Program-made: the position numbers and the translations under genes | Source: CAYRTD01 sp964528675 | GTDB taxonomy: Bacteria; Bacteroidota; Bacteroidia; Bacteroidales; GCA-2748055 | DNA: 64,000 bases | Assembly: GCA_964528675.1 (NCBI GenBank) | Contig: CAZGTU010000004.1 | Span: 50,072-114,071 of the forward strand | Direction: 5' to 3' | Shown: positions 17,021 to 25,716 of the stretch, piece by piece | How the letters are laid out: each line of letters begins with the position of its first letter | Position numbering within the stretch: the first letter of the stretch is position 1 | Notes under the pieces: generated by a model | Database searches by the model: none | The model's input: the letters and a program-made list of their open reading frames with translations, nothing else | What the model was told of the DNA's origin: nothing

Positions 17021-19495
17021 TTAAAACATTTGGCCCGGTCCTCCCATGTCTCCACCGCCTCTGTTTTCACCGCGGCGTTGATTGAAGTTATTAAGTTTAT
17101 AACTGAGAGAAAGCATCACCACCTGGGGTTCCCTTGTAAATCGGACAAAACTCTCGAAATTTGGACCATTGGTGGTAAACTCATATTTCATTGTTCCGAA
17201 TAAATCCCTGACCTGAAGAGTAGCAGAGAGTTTCCTGTCGAAGAGATCCTGACGAAGGGCAAGGCTTGCGTAATAGAAAGCTTCTCTTGTTCCCTGAGCT
17301 CTTACTGAAGGTCCATTATAAAACCCTGTCAACTGTAAACGTGTTTTCGAAGTTATATTGAAGGTTGAATTTAATCTGGTGTTCCAGTTATTACTTCTGG
17401 CATCTATTTCCTCACCTTCAATTTCCCCTTCTATCCAATACCTGTATATGGTAGCACTCGCATTCAATTCCAGCCATTTTAAACTTGCAATGTTTACCAT
17501 CAATTCCGATCCCAGGGAATAATCATCTGAAATATTGTCAAAAGTCATCAAAATTACATTGTTTTCTACATCATAGGGTGTTATTATTCTTTCAATTTTA
17601 TTAACTGTATTTTTAAAATAAGTTTCAAATGCAATGAAAGACTTACCAAAGGCTTTCTGATATCCCACTTCAAAGGAGTTCACATACTCAGGTTCAAGAT
17701 CAGGATTTCCCCGACGCAAGGTGGTCGAATTCATATAATTTGTAAAAGGCTCCAAATACCAGCCTCTCGGGCGATCGATCCTCCTGCTGTAGGATAACAT
17801 CAACTGGTGGTTATTCTTAAATCCTCTTGAAATATGCAATGTAGGGAAAATATCAAAACGGTCGATACTGGATTCTTCTCCACCCAGATCACTTACAATT
17901 CTTCGATCGGTATACTCTCCACGCAATCCCAGTTGATACTGGAATTGACCGAGTTTATTTCCATAGGTGGAATAAACAGCCTGTATACTCCGGAAAAAAT
18001 CATTTCCATTGGTATAATCTTCATTCAATGTCCAATCATTAAAATCAGGATCAAATTCTTCGAATAAAAATCGTTCATATTCCTGATCTATCCTGGTTTG
18101 ATAACCTGCTTCGAGTTTTCCTTCCTCTCCAACCGGACGGGTATAATCTAATTCAAACCTGAACTCCTGTTCATCACCTTCTTCACCGGTGCGTATTCTA
18201 TCAGGAACCAGGGATTCAATAATTTCATAATCTTCATTTGCCGGATATTCTGTCTGGATGTCTCCATCTTCTCCTATTTCGTTAGAAAAATAAGTCATAG
18301 CTATAAGCTCATGTCCTTCTTCTTCAAATTTCCGTGTGTACGAAAGGTTTAAATCAAAATAGTCACGGGAAAAGTCGCTGAAATTATCATTAACATAGTA
18401 ATTACTATAACTCAATACCTCATCATATTCCCGCATTTTTTGAACTCCTCCGAAACCAAAATTTGAATTTCCTGTTTCTGCAGAGAATGAAAGTGTATTT
18501 TTATCATTGATGGTGTAATCAAATCCACCTTTAAATTCATACCCACCCCTTTTTCTGTTTCTTGTTCCATCAATAATAACAAAATCAGAAGTATCGGCAA
18601 GAAATTCCCTTTCTGAATATACAGTGCCTACATAATTCCTGTCACTGTAATTCAATCCTCCGAAAATATTAAATTTATCAGTTCTGTAATTCAGGAGGAA
18701 ATCTGCGGAGTATTTATCATTGGTACCCAGGGTTGCATTAAAAATACCGGATAATCCGCGCAGGGCATTTTTTTTGGAGACAATGTTAATGATACCTGCC
18801 ATCCCATCCGGGTCATACTTGGCAGAAGGATTTGTAATGATCTCTATATTACGTATGGCACTTGCAGGTATTTGTTGCAGGGCATCGCTACCTGATAAGG
18901 AAGTAGGTTTACCATCGATCAGAACGGTAAAATTTTCACTGCCTCTTAATGATACATTACCTTCTATATCTACGGTTACTGAAGGTGTATTTTGGAGAAC
19001 ATCTGCGGCTGTTCCTGTGGATGCGTTAATATCCTGACTGACATTGATAACTTTTCGGTCAATTTTATATTCTACATGAGCCTGATCGGCAATTATTTCA
19101 ACTTCTTCCAGTTGCTGAGCAGATTCCCTCATTTCAAGTTCACCCAGATCAACCGTTCTTTCACCAGGTTCGATAATAATATTTTCAATAGTCTTTTTCT
19201 CATATCCCATGAAATTTGCGATCAGGTAATATTTCCCAAAGGGAAGACCATTTAACCGGAAACTTCCTTCTGGTCCGGTTATGCTCCCATCAACCAGGCT
19301 TGAATCAGCGGCACTGAAAACCGCTACAGAGGTGAATTCGAGAGGTTCATTGTTCCCAAGATCTACTACCTTGCCGGTAAGCACTCCCTGTTTAATTATA
19401 GGATTTTCTTCCTGAACATCTGAGGGCTGTGCGAAAGATATATATTGATTTAAGATTAAAAGAACGATTGCAGATAACGTAGTTGTGATTCTCAT
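17021..19495 (-). CDS. TonB-receptor-like outer-membrane beta-barrel protein, paralogue B
   Basis: This is an 824-residue protein with the same order of parts as its neighbour at 14325-16802: signal peptide ending SFAQ, a regulatory-like beta sandwich (GKVVDLGNNEPLEFTSVAVF), a plug with VLIDGKPTSLSGSDALQQIP, and a barrel ending in a Gly/Met-rich tail (GGPGQMF). The plug segment around IRNIEIITNPSAKYDPDG is identical between the two, while the surface-loop regions differ. The 218-base gap between the genes is enough for a separate promoter. The pair could bind related but different ligands. No neighbouring sensor or transporter suggests the substrate. Confidence 0.88.
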   Translation of the reverse strand: MRITTTLSAIVLLILNQYISFAQPSDVQEENPIIKQGVLTGKVVDLGNNEPLEFTSVAVFSAADSSLVDGSITGPEGSFRLNGLPFGKYYLIANFMGYEKKTIENIIIEPGERTVDLGELEMRESAQQLEEVEIIADQAHVEYKIDRKVINVSQDINASTGTAADVLQNTPSVTVDIEGNVSLRGSENFTVLIDGKPTSLSGSDALQQIPASAIRNIEIITNPSAKYDPDGMAGIINIVSKKNALRGLSGIFNATLGTNDKYSADFLLNYRTDKFNIFGGLNYSDRNYVGTVYSEREFLADTSDFVIIDGTRNRKRGGYEFKGGFDYTINDKNTLSFSAETGNSNFGFGGVQKMREYDEVLSYSNYYVNDNFSDFSRDYFDLNLSYTRKFEEEGHELIAMTYFSNEIGEDGDIQTEYPANEDYEIIESLVPDRIRTGEEGDEQEFRFELDYTRPVGEEGKLEAGYQTRIDQEYERFLFEEFDPDFNDWTLNEDYTNGNDFFRSIQAVYSTYGNKLGQFQYQLGLRGEYTDRRIVSDLGGEESSIDRFDIFPTLHISRGFKNNHQLMLSYSRRIDRPRGWYLEPFTNYMNSTTLRRGNPDLEPEYVNSFEVGYQKAFGKSFIAFETYFKNTVNKIERIITPYDVENNVILMTFDNISDDYSLGSELMVNIASLKWLELNASATIYRYWIEGEIEGEEIDARSNNWNTRLNSTFNITSKTRLQLTGFYNGPSVRAQGTREAFYYASLALRQDLFDRKLSATLQVRDLFGTMKYEFTTNGPNFESFVRFTREPQVVMLSLSYKLNNFNQRRGENRGGGDMGGPGQMF

Positions 19496-19783
19496 ATTTT
19501 CCTTTGTTTAATTATTTTGTTTAATTGTTAAACAAACCCTTCTTAGAAACTAAGACAAAGGATAAGAGAAATTGTTCTGAAAAGGAATTGATCAGGAGTA
19601 GAATTCTTATAAAATAGTGAAATAATAAGCTATTTTCAAAATAACAAAAAAAGCTAAATACTGATTTACAGGTATTTAAGGAATATATATATAATTATTT
19701 ACAAATAAGGCAATTGCAATCCCGAATTTACCTCAATGAATCCAAAACATACCACTTTTCCGAAATTCAGAGAAAAAGAGGTT

Positions 19784-21283
19784 TTAAACAATCTGGCTCA
19801 GGGCATCCACATAGGCTTCAACAGAGGCAGTGATTATATCGGTGGAAGCTGAAAATCCGTAATACACAACCCCTTTGTTTTCTACCTGGACGTGAACCTT
19901 ACCCAGGTCATCGCTTCCCCTGGTAATTGCCTGTATAAGGAATTCTTCAAGTTTGGCTCTACGTTTAACGATTTGTTTTACTGCGGAGAATGACGCATCA
20001 ATGGGGCCATTTCCTTCAGTGGTAGCCGTAAATGTTTCACCATTCATCTCAAGTGTAACGGTAGCTACAGGAATACTGTCCAGTCCACTGACAACCTGTA
20101 ATCTTTTGAGATGTATTCTTTTTTTATCTTCTGCGGCCTCTTTCCCGGCAAGTATTTTAAGATCTTCATCGGTAAGATCTTTTTTCTTGTCTGCAAGTTC
20201 CAGGAATTTTTCATAAACATGATCGAGATGTTCTTTATCGAATTTATACCCCAGTTTTTCAAGTCTGTGCTTGAGTGCAGCTCTACCGCTACGTGCAGTC
20301 AATACAATCGATGATTCATTTATTCCCACACTTCGTGGATTAATGATCTCATAATTTTCCCTTCTTTTCAATACTCCGTCCTGATGGATCCCGGAAGAAT
20401 GTGCAAATGCATTTCTTCCTACAATAGCTTTATTAGGTTGTATGGGCATCCGCATCAAACTGGAAACCATGCGACTCGTCTTATAGATCCGTTTTGGATT
20501 GATACCTGTAGTAAGATTCAGGTGTTTTCTGCTTTTCAATATCATCACTACCTCTTCAAGAGAGGTATTCCCTGCTCTTTCTCCAATGCCATTCATGGTA
20601 ACCTCTACCTGGCGGGCACCATTCAACACTCCACTGATGGTATTTGCTGTTGCCATCCCGAGATCGTTATGACAGTGCGTTGAAATTATGGCCTTGTCAA
20701 TGTTTTTAACGTTTTCTTTCAAGTACCGGATCTTCTTTCCAAATTCATCCGGAAGTGTATAACCGGTAGTATCGGGAATATTAACCACAGTTGCACCGGC
20801 ATCAATAACTGCTTCGATTACCCTGGCGAGATATTTATTCTCTGTTCTCCCGGCATCTTCGGCATAAAACTCTACCTCTTCCACAAATGACTTTGCGTAT
20901 TTGACGGCTTCCACTCCCCTTTCAAGGATGGTATCAGGATCGGAGTTCAGCTTATGATGTATATGGTAATAAGAAGTTCCTATTCCTGTATGTATCCGGC
21001 CGCGTTTGGCAAATTTCAAGGATTCCGCAGCAACTTCAATATCCTTCCTGACAGCGCGCGTTAAAGCACATATCACCGGCTCACTTACAGCCTTTGAAAT
21101 TTCAATAACAGAATTGAAATCCCCGGGACTGGAGATAGGAAATCCGGCTTCGATAATATCAACACCCAGTTGCTCGAGAGCTTTTGCTACTTCAATTTTT
21201 TCAATGGTATTGAGCTGACAACCGGGTACCTGTTCACCGTCTCTCAACGTTGTGTCGAAAACATAAACCTTTTCCTTCGCCAT
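19784..21283 (-). CDS. leuA: 2-isopropylmalate synthase
   Basis: This 499-residue enzyme condenses 2-oxoisovalerate with acetyl-CoA, the first committed step of leucine synthesis, in the cytoplasm. The TIM-barrel signature DTTLRDGEQ (residues 10-18) and the metal-binding motif STHCHNDLG are present, as is the GIHQDGVLK segment of the linker. The last 130 residues have the regulatory LeuA dimerisation domain that binds leucine (ATVTLEMNGETFTATTEGNGPID). The full length and this domain favour LeuA over homocitrate synthase; a citramalate synthase is a less likely alternative. It is not next to leuBCD or ilv genes, which is unusual. It is preceded by an AT-rich spacer that could hold its promoter. 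Confidence 0.9.
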   Translation of the reverse strand: MAKEKVYVFDTTLRDGEQVPGCQLNTIEKIEVAKALEQLGVDIIEAGFPISSPGDFNSVIEISKAVSEPVICALTRAVRKDIEVAAESLKFAKRGRIHTGIGTSYYHIHHKLNSDPDTILERGVEAVKYAKSFVEEVEFYAEDAGRTENKYLARVIEAVIDAGATVVNIPDTTGYTLPDEFGKKIRYLKENVKNIDKAIISTHCHNDLGMATANTISGVLNGARQVEVTMNGIGERAGNTSLEEVVMILKSRKHLNLTTGINPKRIYKTSRMVSSLMRMPIQPNKAIVGRNAFAHSSGIHQDGVLKRRENYEIINPRSVGINESSIVLTARSGRAALKHRLEKLGYKFDKEHLDHVYEKFLELADKKKDLTDEDLKILAGKEAAEDKKRIHLKRLQVVSGLDSIPVATVTLEMNGETFTATTEGNGPIDASFSAVKQIVKRRAKLEEFLIQAITRGSDDLGKVHVQVENKGVVYYGFSASTDIITASVEAYVDALSQIV

Positions 21284-21556
21284 GGTATTTTAATTTATAA
21301 AAAATTATCGGAAAGTGGTACGTTACACGATCCGATAATTGATTGATTCGAAAATACAAAAATGCTAAATTAAATTAAAAAAGCGAGTATATCATTAGAA
21401 TTTTTTAATGCAAATATCATTTTTGATAAAATTTATAAGCTATAAGTGTTCTTGAGGAACAAATTATTTTGAAAAAGATGTATGTTTTTTAATATATTCG
21501 AAATTCCATTCGAAATTCCTGAAAAAAGCGTCTCTGTCTATTGAGTTTTTATTCTC

Positions 21557-21727
21557 GACACAAAAACCATTCTGTAAAAACAGAAAGGGATCCGCGAAAT
21601 TTAATTGCAAGGAATGAGAATAATAATTTTAACCTGTGAACTTAACGATAGCTATCTCATGAACAGCCAAAGGCTGTGGGTAATCTGTGGCAATATATCT
21701 TATTAATCAAGTGCGAAACTTTAGTAA
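21557..21727. repeat. Partial copy of MITE-like repeat (one end only)
   Basis: This non-coding stretch matches the element at 49461-49715. The shared right end reads ATCTTATTAATCAAG then CGAAACTTTAGTA. The inner part, ATGAGAATAATAATTTTAA, appears in reverse complement in the left half of the other copy. The left terminal inverted repeat is missing here, so this is a truncated copy. It lies between leuA and the DUF3179 gene. Confidence 0.75.
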
Positions 21728-21736
21728 TTTATAACT

Positions 21737-22813
21737 TTATTCAGTGTGAATTTCCACATTATTGAAAAATGAAGGAAATGTAAACCAGAAACCATTTATA
21801 AATGTAATTTTTTTGAGTTTCTTTCCCTTATTTGAGCCGCTTATTGCGTTGCCAAATATATCCCATTCACTTCCTGATTCATCTTTGAAAAGAACCGGCA
21901 GTTTATTTTCAACAATATTTAGTTTCAGCTTATCACCATTCATTGTATTTTCTCTAAAGGCCACCAGGAAATCTCTATTGATCCCTGCCACTATATAATC
22001 CATTTCCAAAAACTCATCCCTGATGAATACATATTCTCCGGCATTTTGATTATAGCGGTAAATTTTTGCATTATCTTTATCGCCCACCACTGCAAACACT
22101 CTTTCTTTTTGAGGTAAACGATTATCTTCGACAGAGACGGGGAAAAGAAGATAATCATTATTAGTTTTATATTCACCATAAGGATAGCTGCCATAGGGTC
22201 TTGAATAATTTTCAGGTGGAATTACTGTTTGTTCATCAGGATAAAGCTCCTTCCAGGTTTCCCACTTCATTTCAATCATTGGATAAATTTCAGGGGATTG
22301 ACCTGAAAGTTCCCCTTTGACTGACATCAAGCTCATCTGTGACCAGTAAGAATCTGTCCAACGGTCATAAAGTATCAGGTTGGTATTATACAATAGACCT
22401 GAAACGCCAAAGCTTGTTTTCTCACCGTTCAATATTCTGTTCCAGGCCATTCCTGTTCCGGTTAAAGGACAATAATTTACCGCATATGCCTTATCCGATA
22501 TCTGATCATTGGCTATTTCATGCCAATCGAGAACGGGATGAGGGTATGCTTTTTTATTCCCCGCAAAATCAACAGCGAGAATGAGATCACTGTCTTCCAG
22601 ATAATCATGTTCAGAATCAGTTGAAGGACCGGAAAGTGGATTTTCAAGAGCCGGGATTCCATCTTTACCCGGTCCTCCGTCGAATATTTCATCAGAAGGT
22701 ATTAACCACTCCCCCTTGTCATTATTGCCAGGATTTTGTACATCATCCTGATTTGTTTCTTTTTCACATGAAGTGAAAATCATTATTAACAGAACTATCA
22801 TAAAATTTTTCAT
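21737..22813 (-). CDS. DUF3179 domain lipoprotein
   Basis: This is a 358-residue protein with a lipoprotein signal (IFTSC, Cys at residue 16). The DUF3179 core follows: GIPALENP, LAVDFAGNKKAYPHPVLDWHEIAND, then the conserved YAVNYCPLTGTGMAWNR and GVSGLLYNTNLILYDR. The single conserved Cys in the NYCPLTGT motif is a likely functional residue, but the reaction is unknown. The protein is expected to face the periplasm or the outer surface. Upstream lies a very small lipoprotein gene (22900-22998), perhaps on the same transcript. Confidence 0.85.
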   Translation of the reverse strand: MKNFMIVLLIMIFTSCEKETNQDDVQNPGNNDKGEWLIPSDEIFDGGPGKDGIPALENPLSGPSTDSEHDYLEDSDLILAVDFAGNKKAYPHPVLDWHEIANDQISDKAYAVNYCPLTGTGMAWNRILNGEKTSFGVSGLLYNTNLILYDRWTDSYWSQMSLMSVKGELSGQSPEIYPMIEMKWETWKELYPDEQTVIPPENYSRPYGSYPYGEYKTNNDYLLFPVSVEDNRLPQKERVFAVVGDKDNAKIYRYNQNAGEYVFIRDEFLEMDYIVAGINRDFLVAFRENTMNGDKLKLNIVENKLPVLFKDESGSEWDIFGNAISGSNKGKKLKKITFINGFWFTFPSFFNNVEIHTE

Positions 22814-22899
22814 ATTTTTTTCCCATTAAATGTTCAAAAACTTATTTCTACTATTTTGAAAACTGAAATATATTCCCGCATTGAACCTGTATGAAGTTG

Positions 22900-22998
22900 T
22901 CAGTTGCACACCGGCACTCCACCTGAACAACAGGTTTGACAGGAAACCCTTAATAGAGTGAATAGAAGTAAGATTAATATAAAAGAAAAAGCTTTCAT
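22900..22998 (-). CDS. Very small Cys-rich lipoprotein (32 aa), possibly a truncated gene
   Basis: The minus strand from the ATG at 22998 encodes 32 residues: a Lys-containing start, a strongly hydrophobic stretch (FILILLLFTLL), and a lipobox-like RVSC followed by QTCCSGGVPVCN. After signal processing only about 13 residues would remain. The TCCSGG motif resembles the mature N-terminus of some longer Bacteroidota outer-membrane proteins. In another frame the following bases encode TSYRFNAGIYFSF, which reads like a barrel strand. It may therefore be the remnant of a larger gene with an internal deletion or frameshift. The start codon lies inside the 3' arm of the hairpin at 22988-23030. Confidence 0.4.
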   Translation of the reverse strand: MKAFSFILILLLFTLLRVSCQTCCSGGVPVCN

Positions 22999-23030
22999 AC
23001 CCTTTAAGTCGAAAAGGATAAGAAAGCTTT
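22988..23030 (-). terminator. Hairpin after the flavodoxin gene, probable terminator
   Basis: AAAGCTTTC (22988-22996) pairs with GAAAGCTTT (23022-23030), and an inner CCCTTT pairs with AAAGG, giving an interrupted stem of about 15 bp. On the minus strand it is followed by TTCTTTTATATT. It lies about 70 bases past the flavodoxin stop. It could also hide the ATG at 22998. Confidence 0.6.
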
Positions 23031-23101
23031 ACTTATAAAATTCAATTTAACGATTGATTAACATTCTGAAGTGAAGCTAAGATTATGGCTTCGGTAAATA
23101 G

Positions 23102-23608
23102 TTAATCGAAATCCTTTTTAATTTGTTCAACCCAGTTATGGACTCTTTCTTTGTTTTTTGATCCCTGGTTTTCGTAATCAATAGCTAATCCCATGAACTG
23201 ATCTCCATCCACTCCCCTGCTCGATTCAAATTCGTATCCTTCAGTTGAAGTATACCCGACAATTTTTGCACCACGATCCTTCAATAATTCCGAAAGGATT
23301 CCAATGGCATCAACGAAATTTTCCGGATATTTTTTCTGATCGCCCAGGCCAAATATTGCAACATTTTTTCCAGAAAGATCAAGTTCTTCCAATTCGGGAA
23401 CAAATTCATCCCAGTAATTGGGCAGCTCCCCATCAAACCAGGTAGGGGCTCCTAATATCAGGTTATCATAAGCCTGGAATTTTTCTCCGTTTATTTCTTC
23501 AGCATTAACCATTTCAACGGATTCTTCTCCGAATTCTTCTTTAATCTTTTCTGCGATTTTCGCCGATTTTGTAGCATTGAAACTATAAATGATTGCTGTT
23601 TTTTTCAT
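23102..23608 (-). CDS. fldA: Flavodoxin
   Basis: This is a 168-residue FMN-binding electron carrier of the long-chain class. The N-terminal IIYSFNATKSAKIAEKI replaces the usual T/S-G-T-E/N-T loop with SFNATKS. The loops GAPTWFDGELPNYWDEF (isoalloxazine binding, with Trp) and FGLGDQKKYPENFVDA (with Asp and Tyr) are those of flavodoxins. The length and the insert after strand 5 support the long-chain type. It follows the 2-oxoacid dehydrogenase E1 gene by 38 bases on the same strand, so it may be co-transcribed. It could then serve a linked oxidoreductase, for example under iron limitation (inference). A hairpin terminator follows. Confidence 0.9.
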   Translation of the reverse strand: MKKTAIIYSFNATKSAKIAEKIKEEFGEESVEMVNAEEINGEKFQAYDNLILGAPTWFDGELPNYWDEFVPELEELDLSGKNVAIFGLGDQKKYPENFVDAIGILSELLKDRGAKIVGYTSTEGYEFESSRGVDGDQFMGLAIDYENQGSKNKERVHNWVEQIKKDFD

Positions 23609-23646
23609 TTTTCTTGTGGATTTCTGATTTTATTGATAGGATGGAT

Positions 23647-25689
23647 CTAATATTTCATCAATTCGAGTGCTGATTTATAAATTTTATCAACATTTGGTAA
23701 AATGGCTGCTTCGAGAATCCGGTTAAAACCTACCGGTGTAAATTCTGAACCTACTCTTTTTACAGGTCCGTCAAGATATTCAAATGCTTTTTCATTGATC
23801 AGGGACACCACTTCCCCGCCAAAACCTGCAAATACTTTATCTTCATGAACCACCAATACTTTTCCCGTTTTCCTTGCTGATTTAAGGATAGCTTCTTCAT
23901 CAAGCGGGCTCAGTGATCTCAGGTCCAGTACATCCGATGATATATTCTCTTCCTTTTCCAGCTTATCAGCAACATCAAGGCACATATGGCTGGTATTTCC
24001 GTAGGTAATCAATGAAATATCATTACCTTCTCTTCTCAAACGTGCTTTTCCAAAAGGAACTTCAAAATCATCTGGTATAGGAGTTGCTGCTTTGGGAGCA
24101 TTATACAATGCTTTAGGTTCCAGAAACATGGTAACTCCTCTTGAACGCATGGAGGTCCTTAAAAGTCCGGCAGCATCATCGGCAAAGGAAGGATAAACCA
24201 CTCTTATGCCCGGTAAAGTAGTCAATGCTCCCTCAATGGTTTGAGAGTGGTACAGTCCTCCTCCTATATAACCACCTGAGGCAAGTCTGATGGTAATATT
24301 CGGAGAAAACTTTCCATTGGAACGCCAGTAATCATGAGAAGTATCTACAAGTTGTTCCATTGCAGGCCAGAAATAGTCGGCAAACTCAGCACCTTCAACT
24401 ACAACTCTGATCTTATCATTAAATCTGCTCATACCATTGGCAGTACCAACAATGAAATCCTCGGCAATGGGAGCATTAAACACCCTGTCTTTACCAAATT
24501 CCTGTTGCATACCTTTTGAAACATTAAAAATGCCCCCTTTATCTTTATGGGCGATATCCTGTCCCCAGAGGAAAGTATCAGGATTATGTCTGAATTCAGC
24601 CTTAAGGGTTTCATTCAAGCCCTCAATAAGTTTTTTCTTATCTGAATCATCGCTATGAATACCTTCAGGATATTTTTCTGCTTTGTAAGGTTCGGGAATA
24701 ACAAAGTCATAAATGGATTCAGGGGCAGGATCTGCTGCTTTTATGGCAGCTTTATGTGCTTTTTTTACTATTTCCTTTGCTTCTTCTTCAATGGTCTCAA
24801 TTTCTTCTTCAGTGAGACGTTCATACCGGATCAACATTCTTCTGAATTTCGCCAGGGGATCGTATTTCTGAACATAGTTAATCTCATAATCGTCACGATA
24901 TAATTCATGACGATCGGAGTTAGAATGAGAGTGAATTCTCACACAATTGGCCTGAACGATAGCGGGCATCTCATTTTGCTCAATAAATTCCTTTGCTTCG
25001 GTCATGGTATTCATTGAATCAAATACATCTTTTCCGTTACAATGGAAAATTTTGAGATTTTTAAAACCGGTAAAATTATTTGCCACTTTCCGGTTTGCTG
25101 TCTGATCTTCTTTGGGAACTGATATGCCATATCCATTATCCTGGATAACAAATAAAACCGGAAGTCTTTCGGTAGAAGCACCGTTAATAGCCTCATAAAC
25201 ATACCCTTCCGATATAGATGATTCACCCTGTGAAGTAATGGAAATACCCTTAACCCCATATTTTTTGATTGCACGTCCAACTCCTGTAGCATGCTGGGCA
25301 TGGTTCCCGGTACAACTAGATGTGTTGTGTATATTCCATTCAGGTTTTGCGAGGTGATTCGACATATGCCGGCCTCCACTGGATGGATCATCAGCCTTTG
25401 AAATACCATTAAGGATTATTTCTTCTGCTGTTAAGCCTGCAGAATGAGCTGTAAGCATATCCCTGTAGTAAGGAAAGAGATGATCATGCTCTTTATCAAA
25501 AACCTGTCCTATGGCAAGTTGAATGCCATCGTGGCCGGCGTAAGGTGCATGATAAGACCAGCCAATGGCCTGTTTCAGGTAATTGGGGGCCCTGTCATCA
25601 AGTGCCCTGCCTACCACCATTAGCCTGAACCAATTTTTAAGTGTCTCTTTATCTGTTTTTTTTATGTGATATTTACTTTCTTTCGCCAT
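23647..25689 (-). CDS. Branched-chain-type 2-oxoacid dehydrogenase E1, alpha-beta fusion
   Basis: This is a thiamine-diphosphate-dependent E1 that decarboxylates a 2-oxoacid, probably the branched-chain oxoacids from Val, Leu and Ile, and passes the acyl group to the lipoyl arm of E2. The 680 residues combine the alpha chain (about 1-340: YRDMLTAHSAGL, GRHMSNHLAKPEWN, GESSISEG, DNGYGISVP) and the beta chain (about 350-680: GQDIAHKDKGGIFNVSKG, GLYHSQTIEG, VVHEDKVFAGFGGEV). The thiamine motif is QGESSISEG rather than the canonical GDG form, as in other fused E1 proteins. The E2 gene lies 27 bases upstream. No E3 (lipoamide dehydrogenase) gene is in the window. Confidence 0.9.
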   Translation of the reverse strand: MAKESKYHIKKTDKETLKNWFRLMVVGRALDDRAPNYLKQAIGWSYHAPYAGHDGIQLAIGQVFDKEHDHLFPYYRDMLTAHSAGLTAEEIILNGISKADDPSSGGRHMSNHLAKPEWNIHNTSSCTGNHAQHATGVGRAIKKYGVKGISITSQGESSISEGYVYEAINGASTERLPVLFVIQDNGYGISVPKEDQTANRKVANNFTGFKNLKIFHCNGKDVFDSMNTMTEAKEFIEQNEMPAIVQANCVRIHSHSNSDRHELYRDDYEINYVQKYDPLAKFRRMLIRYERLTEEEIETIEEEAKEIVKKAHKAAIKAADPAPESIYDFVIPEPYKAEKYPEGIHSDDSDKKKLIEGLNETLKAEFRHNPDTFLWGQDIAHKDKGGIFNVSKGMQQEFGKDRVFNAPIAEDFIVGTANGMSRFNDKIRVVVEGAEFADYFWPAMEQLVDTSHDYWRSNGKFSPNITIRLASGGYIGGGLYHSQTIEGALTTLPGIRVVYPSFADDAAGLLRTSMRSRGVTMFLEPKALYNAPKAATPIPDDFEVPFGKARLRREGNDISLITYGNTSHMCLDVADKLEKEENISSDVLDLRSLSPLDEEAILKSARKTGKVLVVHEDKVFAGFGGEVVSLINEKAFEYLDGPVKRVGSEFTPVGFNRILEAAILPNVDKIYKSALELMKY

Positions 25690-25716
25690 TTTTATAAGCC
25701 TTTTAAAAAATATAAG

